Below are positions 47,283 to 57,094 of a stretch of DNA of 64,000 nt, in pieces. The DNA is taken from contig NZ_JAERVJ010000009.1 of NCBI RefSeq assembly GCF_016745395.1, forward strand, positions 37,928 through 101,927. Reading direction: 5' to 3'. Below the pieces are notes generated by a model. It saw only the letters and a program-made list of their open reading frames with translations. It ran no database searches and was not told where the DNA came from. The stretch comes from Methylocystis sp. Sn-Cys (GTDB lineage Bacteria; Pseudomonadota; Alphaproteobacteria; Rhizobiales; Beijerinckiaceae). A program made the translations under genes and the position numbers. Every line of letters starts with the position of its first letter. Position 1 is the first letter of the stretch.

Positions 47283-47557
47283 ACCAGCGAATTTGATCGC
47301 TCCTCAGGGGCGAAGACATCGCGATCCACCAGCTCGCGATCGTCCTTTCAGAAGAAATTCGAAGCGGTATGGCGGCTCGTGCAAAGCTTGCTTTCGATAG
47401 AGAGCATGCCCCGCGTCGCTGTCCGCCTTTGCCCGAGGAGGAAAGGCGCAGGCGCCGGTTCGGTGGCGGCCGCCTCCGCGACGGCCAAATCAGCAGTCGA
47501 GGCTCGGTCTCGCTACTCAGACGCAAGCATTTGATTTCAGGACAGATCGGCGGAGAG

Positions 47558-47634
47558 TGGTAGCGGAGGAGGGATTCGAACCCCCGACACAGGGATTATG
47601 ATTCCCCTGCTCTGGCCAACTGAGCTACTCCGCC
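47558..47634 (-). tRNA. tRNA-Met (CAT anticodon)
   Basis: The minus strand gives a 77-base tRNA: GGCGGAG acceptor, D arm TAGCTCAGTTGGCCAGAGC, anticodon loop ATCATAA (CAT), T arm CGGGGGTTCGAATCCCTC, 3' CTCCGCTACCA with CCA encoded. The fold matches an elongator tRNA-Met; a lysidine-modified tRNA-Ile2 also reads CAT and cannot be excluded by anticodon alone. It is beside the SNF2/SWIM operon. Confidence 0.9.
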
Positions 47635-47703
47635 CCAGACTGTTTCGGAGCAGTCTTGAGATGCCAGCGATATAGGTCGCGCCAGCAGTCCAAGTCAAGA
47701 CCG

Positions 47704-48495
47704 CTAATAGCCGAATTGCTCCCGCAAAATGCGCTCTTCGAGGGAATGGCCCGGGTCGTGGAGCAGCACGAGATCGGCGTCGTGATCCATCTCTATGGTC
47801 ACGAACGCCAGGTCGCGGAACTCGTCGTGGTCGGCCACCACGGAAACGGGACGCTTTTCCGGCTCGAGCACTTCGATCCGGACCTTGGCCGCGTCCGGCA
47901 GCAGCGCCCCGCGCCAACGGCGTGGGCGAAAGGGGGAGATCGGCGTGAGCGCCAATAAGGGCGAGTCGAGGGGCAGGATCGGCCCGTTGGCGGAGAGATT
48001 ATAGGCCGACGAGCCCGCCGGCGTCGACAGCAGCACGCCGTCGGTGATCAGCTCCGGCATGCGCTCCTGGTCGTTGATGAGGATGCGCAGCTTCGCGACC
48101 TGCGAGGTCTGCCTCAGCAACGAGACTTCATTAATCGCATGGGCGGAGAACTCATCGCCCCGCACATTGGTGGCGTTCATCAGCAGCGGGTGGATGATCG
48201 ACGCCTTGGACTCCGCGAGGCGCTTGCGCAGGTTGGTTTCGCGGTATTGGTTCATGAGAAATCCGACCGAGCCGCGGTTCATGCCATAGATCGGCTTGCC
48301 GGAATCCATGTAGTTGTGCAGCGTTCGCAGCATCAGGCCGTCGCCGCCGAGCGCTACGATGCAGTCGGCCTCCTCCGGCGGAATGTCGCCATATTTCTCG
48401 ACGAGCCGCACGCGCGCCTCCTCGGCCTGCGGCGTGCCGGACGAGAGAAAAGCCAGTTTCTTAAAGGGGTTGGGGGTATCGCCGCCGGCGCCCAT
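47704..48495 (-). CDS. nadK: NAD kinase
   Basis: 263 residues. Phosphorylates NAD to NADP. The signature GGDG is in [15 protein letters not shown], with [10 protein letters not shown], the NE/D motif in [10 protein letters not shown] and the [15 protein letters not shown] diphosphate loop. The start at 48495 ([20 protein letters not shown]) has AGGAAAG about 9-12 bases upstream; a TTG at 48597 would add 34 unconserved residues. It follows the ROK kinase start region divergently? No: both are on the minus strand, with the ROK gene downstream in coordinate but upstream in transcription. Confidence 0.95.
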   Translation of the reverse strand: MGAGGDTPNPFKKLAFLSSGTPQAEEARVRLVEKYGDIPPEEADCIVALGGDGLMLRTLHNYMDSGKPIYGMNRGSVGFLMNQYRETNLRKRLAESKASIIHPLLMNATNVRGDEFSAHAINEVSLLRQTSQVAKLRILINDQERMPELITDGVLLSTPAGSSAYNLSANGPILPLDSPLLALTPISPFRPRRWRGALLPDAAKVRIEVLEPEKRPVSVVADHDEFRDLAFVTIEMDHDADLVLLHDPGHSLEERILREQFGY

Positions 48496-48612
48496 GTCTG
48501 CTGACTTTCCTGATTGCTCGAAAGCGTGACGACTGCGCCTATCCGCGCCCAGCGGCGCGACGTCCGAGGCAATAGGTTTTTTGTCGCTCAGTGGCAATGC
48601 CCCAGCGTCTCC

Positions 48613-49527
48613 TCACGCCTCCCGCCACAACCAGGCCGCGCCGCGCACGCCGCCGGAGTCGCCATGAACATTGCGCAGAATCTTCGTATCCAGCGCGTCG
48701 GTGAAGGCATGGCCCGCGACGCGCGCAGTGAGCCCGTCATAGATGCGCGCAATATTCGAAACGCCGCCGCCGAGCGCGATCACATCCGGGTCCAGAATAT
48801 CGATCACCATGGCGAGGGCGCGGGCAAGACGGTCTTGATAGGCGTCGAGCGCGGCGATGGCCGCCGCCTGCCCGCGCTCGGCGCGCGCGACGATCTCCTG
48901 GCCTGTCGCCGAGGCGCCGGCGCGGCGCTCATAGTCGCGCGCGAGGCCCGGCCCGGACAGAAAAGTCTCGATGCAGCCGTCATGTCCGCAGAAACAATGG
49001 GCGCCGGGATATTCGTCGGGCTGCATCCAGGGGAGCGGCGTGTGGCCCCATTCTCCGCCGATGTGATTACGGCCGGCGATGATCTTGCCGTCCACGACGA
49101 CGCCGCCGCCAACGCCTGTGCCGATGATGACGCCGAAGACCACGCGCGCGCCCTGCCCCGCGCCGTCGATCGCCTCCGAGAGCGCAAAGCAATTGGCGTC
49201 ATTCTCGACGCGCACAGGCCGGTCGAGCGCCCGCGACAGATCGACGTCGAGCGGCTTGCCGTTGACGCATTGCGTGTTGGAGCCTTTCGCGAGCCCCGTA
49301 TGCGTCGAGATCGAACCGGGGGCCCCGACCCCCACCAGGCCGCGCCGGCCGGTCTCAGTTTCGATGTCGAGAACGAGCGTCGCGACGGCGCGGATGATCG
49401 CGTCATAATCATGCGCCGGCGTCGCCACGCGGCGGCGGGCGAGAATGGCGCCGGCCGCATCGAGCGCGATTGCTTCGATCTTGGTTCCGCCAAGATCGAC
49501 GCCGATGCGGATGGGGCCATCGGTCAT
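48613..49527 (-). CDS. ROK-family sugar kinase
   Basis: 304 residues. The ATP motif IRIGVDLGGTKIEAIALD opens the protein; the ROK core GVIIGTGVGGGVV, the zinc-binding HCFCGHDGCIETFLSG and the catalytic Asp region (RVENDANCFALSEA) are present, as in fructokinase/mannokinase and N-acetylglucosamine kinase relatives. The exact sugar is not decidable here. Its ATG overlaps the stop of the pentapeptide-repeat gene by 4 bases, so the two are translated together. Confidence 0.88.
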   Translation of the reverse strand: MTDGPIRIGVDLGGTKIEAIALDAAGAILARRRVATPAHDYDAIIRAVATLVLDIETETGRRGLVGVGAPGSISTHTGLAKGSNTQCVNGKPLDVDLSRALDRPVRVENDANCFALSEAIDGAGQGARVVFGVIIGTGVGGGVVVDGKIIAGRNHIGGEWGHTPLPWMQPDEYPGAHCFCGHDGCIETFLSGPGLARDYERRAGASATGQEIVARAERGQAAAIAALDAYQDRLARALAMVIDILDPDVIALGGGVSNIARIYDGLTARVAGHAFTDALDTKILRNVHGDSGGVRGAAWLWREA

Positions 49528-50297
49528 TGGCGGCGCGCGCGGTCGAGATGCTGCGCCTTTTGAAGCGCGCCTTCCGTCGCCGCGTCGATTTGCGCGGAGT
49601 CGAGATCGAGGTCCTTGGTATTGGCGCCGGCGAAAATCGCCCCGGTGAAATCGGCCCCCGAGGCGTCGGCGTTCGCGAGATTTGCGTCGCTGAAGTCGGC
49701 GCCGGCGGCATGGGCGAAACGCAAATCGGCGCTCATCAGATTGGCTTTCCGCAGCAAGGCGTTTTCGAGATGCGCCGAACGCAAGACCGCGCGCATCAGC
49801 CCCATGGACTGGTTCTTCATATCCGCGGAGAGATCTGCGTGATCGAACCTCGCGCCGCGCAGCGAGGCGCCGGTTAGATCGCCAGCGAGGCGCGCGCCGG
49901 AGAAATCGGCGCCATCGGCGTTCATCCGCTGCATCTGCGCTGCGAAGGCCTGCGCGCCCTTCAGCGAGGCCCCGGTAAGATCGGCCTCGATCAGCCAGGC
50001 CTGGTCGAGAACGGCGCCATCGAGCTTCGCGCTGGACAGCCGAACCTTGTTGAGGCGCGCCGCGCGGAAATTGGCGCCCGAAAGATCGAGACGGGAGAGG
50101 TCGAGGCCGTTGAGGCTCTTTCCCGAGAAATCCATGTTCCGAGCGTCGAGCGCCGCTTCGACCTCGGCGCGCGTCATCTCGGATTGCGAATAGGCCGGCT
50201 GCGAAAGATCGACGCCTTGAAGCATATCCTGCGCATGAAGCGGCGTTGCGATGAGGAGCGCCGCAAGGGCGGCGCGCGCGAGAAAATGCCTGTTCAT
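49524..50297 (-). CDS. Secreted pentapeptide-repeat protein
   Basis: 257 residues. Signal peptide (MNRHFLARAALAALLIATPLHA) followed by pentapeptide repeats of the A(D/N)LXX type, e.g. LDLSRLDLSGANFRAARL and ADLTGASLKGAQ, extending from about residue 55 to 240 with a few interruptions. Such repeats form a right-handed beta-helix; function is unknown. An exported version overlapping a cytosolic ROK kinase by 4 bases (ATGA) is an unexplained pairing. It is the first gene of that pair. Confidence 0.8.
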   Translation of the reverse strand: MNRHFLARAALAALLIATPLHAQDMLQGVDLSQPAYSQSEMTRAEVEAALDARNMDFSGKSLNGLDLSRLDLSGANFRAARLNKVRLSSAKLDGAVLDQAWLIEADLTGASLKGAQAFAAQMQRMNADGADFSGARLAGDLTGASLRGARFDHADLSADMKNQSMGLMRAVLRSAHLENALLRKANLMSADLRFAHAAGADFSDANLANADASGADFTGAIFAGANTKDLDLDSAQIDAATEGALQKAQHLDRARRQ

Positions 50298-50374
50298 CTT
50301 CGCTCCCCGGCGCAGCGACGCGCCTCCGGCGATAAATTTACAGCAGGATGGCCCGCAGCGAAATCTGGCGGCGC

Positions 50375-50430
50375 GGACCGCGAGCCTTCAGGCTCGCTAT
50401 TCTCAAAGCGAGCCTGAAGGCTCGCGGTCC
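50375..50430. repeat. REP-like double palindrome, copy 2
   Basis: A 24-base perfect inverted repeat (50375-50398 with 50407-50430; arm GGACCGCGAGCCTTCAGGCT and four more bases) separated by 8 bases. Each arm contains the same CGAGCC-TTCA-GGCTCG palindrome as 15972-16020. It lies in the 244-base gap between rnhA and the pentapeptide-repeat gene. Confidence 0.85.
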
Positions 50431-50541
50431 GAAGGCCCGAAAAAAAGGGGCGCGGCCACGGCCATGCCCCTAGGGTCCGGAGAAGAGAAAACCCGGGATT
50501 AATCAAGAGATAGGCTTGCGCGGGCGCCGTGCAAGCCCGGC

Positions 50542-51000
50542 TCACCCGGGCGCGCGCCTCTGGCGCAGGAAAGGCGCCATGCCGGCGCGCGCGAGGGCGT
50601 CGGCGCGCTCGTTCATCTCGTCCCCCGCATGGCCGCGCACCCAATGCCAGGCGACGTCGTGACGCTCCTCGGCGGCTTCGAGCCGCTGCCAGAGCTCGAC
50701 ATTCTTCACCGGCTTGCGGTCCGCGGTCTTCCAGCCGCGCGTTTTCCAGTTCTTGATCCAGGAGGTGACGCCGCCACGCACATATTGAGAGTCGGTGTAG
50801 AGATCGATTGCGCAGGGTCGCGTCAGCGCCTCCAGCGCCATGATCGCGGCCATCAGCTCCATGCGGTTGTTCGTCGTTTGCGGCTCGCCGCCACAGATTT
50901 CCTTTTCGACCTCGCCAAAGCGCAAGATCGCGCCCCAGCCGCCGGGGCCGGGATTGCCGGAGCAAGCCCCGTCCGTCCAGATCGCCACGCGGCGCGTCAT
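50542..51000 (-). CDS. rnhA: Ribonuclease HI
   Basis: 152 residues. Degrades RNA in RNA-DNA hybrids. The four acidic residues are seen in [16 protein letters not shown] (Asp), [11 protein letters not shown] (Glu), LYTDSQYV (Asp) and [13 protein letters not shown] (Asp and His). The start at 51000 overlaps the thrB stop by 4 bases; longer in-frame extensions are antisense. Last gene of ispH-thrB-rnhA. Confidence 0.97.
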   Translation of the reverse strand: MTRRVAIWTDGACSGNPGPGGWGAILRFGEVEKEICGGEPQTTNNRMELMAAIMALEALTRPCAIDLYTDSQYVRGGVTSWIKNWKTRGWKTADRKPVKNVELWQRLEAAEERHDVAWHWVRGHAGDEMNERADALARAGMAPFLRQRRAPG

Positions 51001-51944
51001 AGAAAGGCGCCGGCCGTCTGATGGAAACGAAGCTTGGCCAGATACTCGCGCGGGTCCTTGGGACGCACGAGCGCGCCCTTCGGCACGTCCAGCCAATCGA
51101 CATAGCGCGTGAGAAGGAAACGCATCGCCGCCCCGCGCGCGAGAGTGGGAAAAGCGTCGAGCTCCGCGCCATCCAGGGGCCGAACGCGGCGGTAGGCAGA
51201 GAGAAGCGCGGCGCCCTTCTCGATGTCGAAGCGATGCGCCTCGTCGAAGCACCAGGCGTTCAGGCAGATCGCAAGATCGTAGGCGTAGGCGTCGTTGCAG
51301 GCGAAATAGAAGTCGATCACCCCGGAGATCTTACCGCCCAAGAAGAAGGCGTTGTCCGGGAAAAGATCGGCGTGGATCACGCCGCTCGGTAGATCGCGCG
51401 GCCAGTTCTGCTCCAGATAATCGAGCTCGGCTTCGACCGTCTCCCGCAGCCCCGGCTCAACTTCGTCGGCGCGCGCGGCGGCGGGCGCGAAAAGCGGGCG
51501 CCAGGCCTCGACCGAGAGCGCATTCGGGCGGCGCAGCGGAAAATCCGCGCTGGCGAGATGCAACTGCGCCAGCGCCGCGCCGAGCGCCGCGCAATGCGCG
51601 ACCTCGGGGTGATGCACCGAATAGCCGTCCAGGAAAGTGACAATGACCGCCGGCCGCCCCGCGAGGCGCCCGAGCGGCTTGCCGGCCCGGTTGGGCACCG
51701 GCAGCGGGCAGGTGACGCCGCGCCGCGCGAGATGCTCCATCAGCCCGAGAAAAAACGGCAGGTCCGCCTCCGCCACGCGCCTCTCATAGAGGGTGAGGAT
51801 GAAGCTTCCGGCGCTGGTGTGCAGATAATAGTTGGAGTTCTCGACCCCCTCGGCGATGCCCTTGCAGGAGAGGAGGTCGCCGATGTCATAGGTCGCGAGG
51901 AAAGCGAGCAGCTCCGCGTCGTCAACCTGCGTGTAAACGGCCAT
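50997..51944 (-). CDS. thrB: Homoserine kinase (choline-kinase/APH fold)
   Basis: 315 residues. Phosphorylates homoserine in threonine synthesis. It is the Hyphomicrobiales type, related to aminoglycoside phosphotransferases rather than the GHMP family: N-terminal [20 protein letters not shown], lysine/ATP region LTLYERRV, Brenner motif [13 protein letters not shown] and metal motif [13 protein letters not shown] at 51944 is chosen for the canonical N-terminus. It lies between ispH (25 bases upstream) and rnhA (4-base overlap). Confidence 0.94.
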   Translation of the reverse strand: MAVYTQVDDAELLAFLATYDIGDLLSCKGIAEGVENSNYYLHTSAGSFILTLYERRVAEADLPFFLGLMEHLARRGVTCPLPVPNRAGKPLGRLAGRPAVIVTFLDGYSVHHPEVAHCAALGAALAQLHLASADFPLRRPNALSVEAWRPLFAPAAARADEVEPGLRETVEAELDYLEQNWPRDLPSGVIHADLFPDNAFFLGGKISGVIDFYFACNDAYAYDLAICLNAWCFDEAHRFDIEKGAALLSAYRRVRPLDGAELDAFPTLARGAAMRFLLTRYVDWLDVPKGALVRPKDPREYLAKLRFHQTAGAFL

Positions 51945-51969
51945 TGGGTTCTTTCCGGAGCGCCGCCTG

Positions 51970-52938
51970 TCAGGCGAGCGCCCGCAGCTCCTTCGGCAAC
52001 GGGAAGGAGACGCTCTCGTCGGCCGTCGAGACGGTTTCCACGGTAATGTCATAGCGCTCGGCGAAAGCGTCCATGATTTCCTCGACGAGAACTTCCGGCG
52101 CAGAGGCGCCGGCGGTGATGCCCAGTGAGGCGATATTGCTGAAGATCGACCAGTCGATCTCGCGCCTGCCCTGCACGAGCTGGGCGGGGGCGCCGGCCCG
52201 CTCCGCCACTTCGCGCAGGCGCTGCGAATTCGAGGAATTCGGCGAGCCGACGACGATCACCGCATCGACAGTGGGCGCGACCTGCTTGACCGCCGCCTGA
52301 CGGTTGGTCGTCGCGTAGCAGATGTCTTCCTTGTGCGGACCGACGATCTTGGGAAAGCGCTTCGTCAGCGCATTGACGATTTCCTGAGAGTCGTCGAGCG
52401 ACAGGGTGGTCTGGGTCACATAGGCCAGATTATTCTCGTCCGGAAGGCTCAAAGCGTCGATATCCTCGACGGATTCGACGAGCACCACCGCGCCCTCGGG
52501 GAGCTGCCCCATCGTGCCGACGACCTCCGGATGGCCCGAGTGGCCGACGAGCAGCACGCGCCGCCCGCGCTTCCAGTGGATTTCCGCCTCGCGATGCACC
52601 TTGGTGACGAGCGGACAGGTGGCGTCGATGGCCAAAAACTTGCGCTCCTGCGCTTCGGCGGAGACGGATTTGGCCACGCCATGGGCGGAGAAAATCACGG
52701 GCGCGTCGGTCTGCGGGATTTCGTCGAGCTCCTCGACGAACACCGCGCCCTTGGATTTCAGCGACTCCACCACGTAACGATTATGTACGATCTCGTGACG
52801 CACATAGACCGGCGGGCCATATTTGGCGAGGGCGCGCTCGACGGCGTCGATAGCGCGCACGACGCCCGCGCAGAAGCCGCGGGGCGAGCACAGGAAAATC
52901 TTGAGCGGCGGTTTCATTCCGCGTGGCTGAGCATTCAT
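51970..52938 (-). CDS. ispH: 4-hydroxy-3-methylbut-2-enyl diphosphate reductase
   Basis: 322 residues. Last step of the MEP isoprenoid pathway, giving IPP and DMAPP. The [4Fe-4S] cysteines are in [26 protein letters not shown] and [10 protein letters not shown]; other marks are HEIVHN and [15 protein letters not shown] at 52938 has AAGG 8 bases upstream; MKPPLKIF at 52917 is an alternative. First gene of ispH-thrB-rnhA, a standard order in Hyphomicrobiales. Confidence 0.96.
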   Translation of the reverse strand: MNAQPRGMKPPLKIFLCSPRGFCAGVVRAIDAVERALAKYGPPVYVRHEIVHNRYVVESLKSKGAVFVEELDEIPQTDAPVIFSAHGVAKSVSAEAQERKFLAIDATCPLVTKVHREAEIHWKRGRRVLLVGHSGHPEVVGTMGQLPEGAVVLVESVEDIDALSLPDENNLAYVTQTTLSLDDSQEIVNALTKRFPKIVGPHKEDICYATTNRQAAVKQVAPTVDAVIVVGSPNSSNSQRLREVAERAGAPAQLVQGRREIDWSIFSNIASLGITAGASAPEVLVEEIMDAFAERYDITVETVSTADESVSFPLPKELRALA

Positions 52939-53305
52939 TTGGGCGCCTTCGGCAATGGGCGCCGCGCGGCTGCGCCGGCGGCTCGAGTGGCGTCTCGCCC
53001 GTCTGGACGTCCGCCCATATTTGGCGTCGATTGGGGCGAAGCAATGTGGCGCCGGTCCGAGTCTGTCAAGCCGGCCGCCAAGGCGCTGGGCGGGAGGCTG
53101 CTCGCGCGCTTTCCGCGCGCATGGAGTCGTGCGAGCGATCAGAAAGCGCGCAGAGTCAAAAAGCTGCGGCCGGGACGCGAGCGCCCGCCGGGCCGGCGAA
53201 TCCCCCGTTTGGGAAGTCTGCCTGCAGGATTTTGGGAAACGGCGACGCCGACAATAGGCGCCCGCTGCGTTTTGTCCCGGCGCGGCGCGCCAGGCGTCAT
53301 CCGAG
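52939..53305. other. Intergenic region without a recognised gene
   Basis: 367 bases between the ispH start and the Flp pilin stop. The open frames are extensions or shadows, Arg-rich with no ribosome site. It should contain the ispH promoter and the pilin terminator, but no strong hairpin with U-run is seen. Confidence 0.5.
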
Positions 53306-53473
53306 CTATTTGAGTCCGGCGGCGGCCTTGTCGTAGTACAAGGTCGACATTTTCGTGCCGATGGCCGTCGCCCCGCCGATAATGATGATGGAAACAAGAG
53401 AAGCAATCACCGCATATTCAATAGCGGTAGCCCCGCCCTCGCCTGCAATAAATCGATGAAACAAGCTGCGCAT
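53306..53473 (-). CDS. Flp-family type IVb pilin
   Basis: 55 residues. Begins [14 protein letters not shown], followed by [20 protein letters not shown]: the prepilin cleavage site (G|ATAIEY), the Glu typical of pilin subunits and the hydrophobic helix, ending [10 protein letters not shown]. This is a normal Flp pilin length. A perfect AGGAGG lies 4 bases before the ATG, and the stop is TAG at 53306-53308. It would be exported, processed and assembled by a Tad/Cpa machine, none of which is in the window. Confidence 0.85.
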   Translation of the reverse strand: MRSLFHRFIAGEGGATAIEYAVIASLVSIIIIGGATAIGTKMSTLYYDKAAAGLK

Positions 53474-53760
53474 CGGGCCTCCTTTGGCAAAAGATTAAGC
53501 AGGAAAACTCTCCAAACGCTTAATTGCGACGCTCCCAATCTAGGAGCCCCGCCGCCGCCCGGCCCGATCAGCAATCCTGGCGCCAGCGGCGCCGCGGCCC
53601 GCTCTTGCATCCAATCGGCTTTTACGGCATCCATCTGCGCCGACCGCTTGGCGCCACGCCAGCCTCTCGCGTATCCTGAAACTTGGCGCGGCCCTGCCTT
53701 CCTTCACCGCGCGCTCTTTTGGTCGCCACGACCTCTATCAGACGGAAAATTAAGTCAAAA

Positions 53761-55149
53761 ATGGCTCGCGACGTAACTGACTCGACGCCGATTGCGTCCC
53801 GGGACGCGCTCGTTGAATGGCTCGCGGCCGGTTGCAAAAGCGCCGGCGCGCCGCTGCTCGTCGGCACGGAACACGAAAAAATCGCCTTCTACTCCGATCT
53901 GCTTGCGCCGGTTCCCTATGGCTGTGACGGCGGACGCTGCGGCGTCGGCCGCCTGCTCGAAGGCGTCCAGGAAGCGACCGGCTGGGAGCCGATCATGGAC
54001 CGAGACGCGCTCATCGGGCTCGCCCAGACGGACGGCGGCGGCGCGATCTCGATAGAACCGGGCGGGCAATTCGAGCTTTCGGGCGCTCCCCTGCTCGACA
54101 TCCACGCGACGGACGCCGAGCTCGGCGCGCATCTTTCGGCGCTGGCCGGCGTCGCGCATTCCTTGGGCGTCCAATTTCTCGATCTCGGCGCCAGCCCGAA
54201 ATGGTCGCGCGCCGAGACGCCGGTCATGCCCAAGCAGCGCTACAAGATCATGGCCGCCTATATGCCGAAGGTCGGCGCGCGCGGCCTCGACATGATGTTT
54301 CGCACCGCGACGATCCAGGCCAATCTCGACTTCGTCAGCGAAAAGGACATGGTCGAGAAAGTGAGGGTGGGGCTCGCGCTGCAACCGCTCGTCACCGCGC
54401 TTTTCGCCAATTCGCCGTTCCTGGACGGCAAGCCGACCGGGCGGCTATCCGAGCGCTCGAATATCTGGCTCGACACCGACGCGGATCGAACCGGCATGCT
54501 GCCTTTCGCCTTCGAGGAGGGGTTCGGCTTCGAGCGCTACGTCGATTACGCGCTGGACGTGCCGATGTATTTCGTCAAGCGGGGCGACGTCTATCACGAT
54601 GTCGCGGGCGCGAGCTTCCGCGACCTGCTCGATGGCCGTCTGCCGCAACTGCCCGGCGAACGCGCCGTCATGTCCGATTGGGCGAATCATCTTTCGACGA
54701 TCTTCCCCGAGGTCCGGATCAAGACCTATCTCGAAATGCGCGGCGCCGACGGCGGCCCGCGCGCCCATATGACCGCCCTGCCCGCGCTCTTCGCCGGACT
54801 TTTCTACGACAGCGCCGCGCTCGACCAGGCGCGCCAGCTCACCAAGGAATGGAGCGCCGCGGCCCGGCAGCAACTACGCGAGGATGTTCCCAGTCTCGCG
54901 CTCGACGCGACGATCGACGGCCGCAGCTTGCGGGAGATCGGACGCGACGTGCTCGCCCTAGCGGAGGCGGGCCTCAAGCGACGCGCGCGCGTGAATGCGG
55001 AAGGCGCTGACGAAACGATCTATCTGGCGCCGCTCCAGAAGATCGTGTCGGAAGGCCGCACCTTGGCGCAACTGCGCCTCGAGGCCTTTCATGGCGCTTG
55101 GGGCGGCTCCGTCGACGGCGCCTTCAGGGACTGCGTTATCCCACTGTGA
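53761..55149 (+). CDS. gshA: Glutamate-cysteine ligase (plant/proteobacterial type)
   Basis: 462 residues. First step of glutathione synthesis. Of the class found in alphaproteobacteria and plants: LLVGTEHEKIAFYSD, GGGAISIEPGGQFELSGAPL, KQRYKIMAAYMPKVG, FRTATIQANLDFVSE, RTGMLPFAFEEGFGFERYVDYAL and KTYLEMRGADGGP. An in-frame start at 53683 is rejected for the ATG at 53761. gshB is at 20708-21661, so the pathway is present but unlinked. Confidence 0.95.
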   Translation: MARDVTDSTPIASRDALVEWLAAGCKSAGAPLLVGTEHEKIAFYSDLLAPVPYGCDGGRCGVGRLLEGVQEATGWEPIMDRDALIGLAQTDGGGAISIEPGGQFELSGAPLLDIHATDAELGAHLSALAGVAHSLGVQFLDLGASPKWSRAETPVMPKQRYKIMAAYMPKVGARGLDMMFRTATIQANLDFVSEKDMVEKVRVGLALQPLVTALFANSPFLDGKPTGRLSERSNIWLDTDADRTGMLPFAFEEGFGFERYVDYALDVPMYFVKRGDVYHDVAGASFRDLLDGRLPQLPGERAVMSDWANHLSTIFPEVRIKTYLEMRGADGGPRAHMTALPALFAGLFYDSAALDQARQLTKEWSAAARQQLREDVPSLALDATIDGRSLREIGRDVLALAEAGLKRRARVNAEGADETIYLAPLQKIVSEGRTLAQLRLEAFHGAWGGSVDGAFRDCVIPL

Positions 55150-55189
55150 GCTAAAAAATCCCGCGGCCAAGCGCGGGATGATCTTCCCG

Positions 55190-55504
55190 TCAGCGCGGGA
55201 AGAGGTCGTTGAGACCGAACGGCGCCATTGGCTGAAGATGAGACGCGCGCTGCACGCCGTCGCCCAAAGCCGCATAACCCATCGGGGCGGCTGCGGCGGC
55301 GGGGGCGCGTGGAATGTCGACGCGCACATGCCCGCCGATCTTCACGCACCCGCTCGAACCCGAGACCGCGACATAGTTCGCGCCATAGCGCGCACAATTA
55401 TTCGACGACTCGGCATTGGCCGGAACCGCGTCGAGCGACGCGCCAATTGCGAGACCCACGATAAGGCCGAGCGGCGCAAGGGGGCGGACATTGGCGAACA
55501 TCAT
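55190..55504 (-). CDS. Small secreted protein with a porin-like N-terminal motif
   Basis: 104 residues. Signal peptide (MMFANVRPLAPLGLIVGLAI..., cleavage near ANA|ESS) then CARYGANYVAVSGSSGCVKIGGHVRVD, which resembles the start of alphaproteobacterial porins (two Cys, then G-G-x-VR-VD). The frame ends soon after, in a Pro/Ala stretch. It could be a short porin remnant or a genuine small protein of unknown role; GAGAGG lies about 13 bases upstream. It is convergent with gshA. Confidence 0.55.
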   Translation of the reverse strand: MMFANVRPLAPLGLIVGLAIGASLDAVPANAESSNNCARYGANYVAVSGSSGCVKIGGHVRVDIPRAPAAAAAPMGYAALGDGVQRASHLQPMAPFGLNDLFPR

Positions 55505-55744
55505 CAGGCGATCAGCCTCTCTTCAGATTGGACGACAAAGCGTCGTCTCAATCGCGAGCCCAGAAATCTCGAGCAGAAAAGAATCTACGCGCAGTTGCGC
55601 GCGGCTCGTTTCCGCGATTCCGGCACTAGACCCAAACATCGTGGCGGGATCGTGTCCCGGCCTTCTGCGTGCTTTCACTGTTGTGGAAAAACAACACGAC
55701 GAAATTTATTTTTCGTATACGGCACGCGATCGATTAATGATTCG

Positions 55745-56497
55745 TTACAGAGCTTTACCATCCCAATCGCCGATTGCGGCCTGAACGATCGCCAGCGCCG
55801 CAACCGCCGCCGTGTCGGCGCGCAGCACCCTCGGCCCAAGAGAGAGTCGCGCGACATTCGAGAGGCGCGCGATGGCGGCGCGCTCCTGTTCGTCGAACCC
55901 GCCTTCAGGACCGATGAGGACGCTGACGCCCTCCCCCGACCGCCCCGAAAGCGCTGTGACGGGATTGGCGATCGGCGCGTCCTCGTCACAGAACACGAGC
56001 AGTCTTTTCTCCGGAAAGCTGACCAAAAAATCAGCGAGATCGACCGCCTCCGAAGCTTCCGGGACGGCAAGCACGCCGCATTGCTCCGCGGCCTCTACCG
56101 CATTCGCCCGCAGCCGCGCCGAATTGACGCGGCGAACCTGCGTGCGATTGGTGATGACGGGAACAAGACGCCCCGCGCCCATTTCCGTGGCCTTCTGCGC
56201 CATGTAATCGAGGCGCGCCTGCTTCAGGGGCGCAAAGCAATAGTCGAGATCGGCGAGCGGCGTCTGCGGCCGTAAAAGCTTCTCCACCCGCAATGTCGCA
56301 GCGCGCCGCGTCACCGCAGAAAGATGCGCGAGGAACTCGCCGTCCCGCCCGTTGAACAGAAGAATGGCGTCGCCCTCGCGAAGCCGCAGCACGTTCAAGA
56401 GGTAATTGAGCGCCTCCGGCGGCGGAACGACGTCCGCGCCCGGCGCCAGATCCGCCTCCACGAAGAGCCGTTGCGCTGAAAAATCGTAATGTGACAA
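55745..56497 (-). CDS. rsmE: 16S rRNA (uracil1498-N3)-methyltransferase
   Basis: 250 residues from a TTG. SPOUT-fold methyltransferase for m3U1498 of 16S rRNA. An N-terminal PUA-like part (SHYDFSAQRLFVEADL) precedes the trefoil knot with VSVLIGPEGGFDEQE and LSLGPRVLRADTAAVAALA. The frame runs to 56644, but that extension contains non-conserved sequence; TTG at 56497 with GGGA upstream fits the family length. It is divergent from the secreted-protein gene at 56645. Confidence 0.9.
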   Translation of the reverse strand: MSHYDFSAQRLFVEADLAPGADVVPPPEALNYLLNVLRLREGDAILLFNGRDGEFLAHLSAVTRRAATLRVEKLLRPQTPLADLDYCFAPLKQARLDYMAQKATEMGAGRLVPVITNRTQVRRVNSARLRANAVEAAEQCGVLAVPEASEAVDLADFLVSFPEKRLLVFCDEDAPIANPVTALSGRSGEGVSVLIGPEGGFDEQERAAIARLSNVARLSLGPRVLRADTAAVAALAIVQAAIGDWDGKAL

Positions 56498-56644
56498 GAT
56501 GGTGTCCCGACTAGGCGCGCGGTGTCCGCCGCAATGCCGCCGCCATGAAGGCGCCGCTTTGTTCGCGGACAGGTTGACCAAAACTTGCGCGAACGGCAAG
56601 CCTGCTGTTAACAGAATGAAGCTATTGAAAGCGGATCCAAACAA

Positions 56645-57094
56645 ATGAAGATCAGCGCCTCCTCTTTCTTGCGCTCGGTCGCGAGCCTATCCGTCCTGGC
56701 GCTGCTCGCCAGCGCGGGCGCCGCCGATGCGCAGTCCTGCCAGGAGGATTTCCAGAAGCTGACGGAGCGCCGCATGGCGCAAATCCAGGTGCTCAACAAT
56801 CTCGGCAAGGCCGGCAAGGGCAAGATGGACCCTAACGCCGCCTGCCCGGCCGCCAAAAAGCTCGCCGCCGTCGAGAGCGAGATGCTCGGCTACATGACCA
56901 AGAACAAGGAATGGTGCAACATTCCGGATAATGTCGTCGAGGGATTCAAGCAGGCCGGCGCGAAAACGAAGAATTTCGCCTCCCAGGCCTGCTCCGCAGC
57001 CGCGAAAATGAAGCAGATGATGCAACAGCAGCGCGAGCAAGCGGCTAACGGCGGCATGGGCGCGCCGCCCAAGCTGCCTTCTGGTCCGCTGTGA
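56645..57094 (+). CDS. Secreted Cys-containing protein of unknown function
   Basis: 149 residues. Signal peptide (MKISASSFLRSVASLSVLAL, cleavage near ADA|QSC). The mature part has four Cys (QSCQEDF, NAACPAAKK, EWCNIPD, SQACSAAAK) that could form two disulfides, and a helical, Met/Gln-rich C-terminus. I know similar proteins in Hyphomicrobiales without a function. Its stop overlaps the GTG start of ubiA by 4 bases (GTGA), suggesting coupling, although ubiquinone synthesis is unrelated. Confidence 0.75.
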   Translation: MKISASSFLRSVASLSVLALLASAGAADAQSCQEDFQKLTERRMAQIQVLNNLGKAGKGKMDPNAACPAAKKLAAVESEMLGYMTKNKEWCNIPDNVVEGFKQAGAKTKNFASQACSAAAKMKQMMQQQREQAANGGMGAPPKLPSGPL

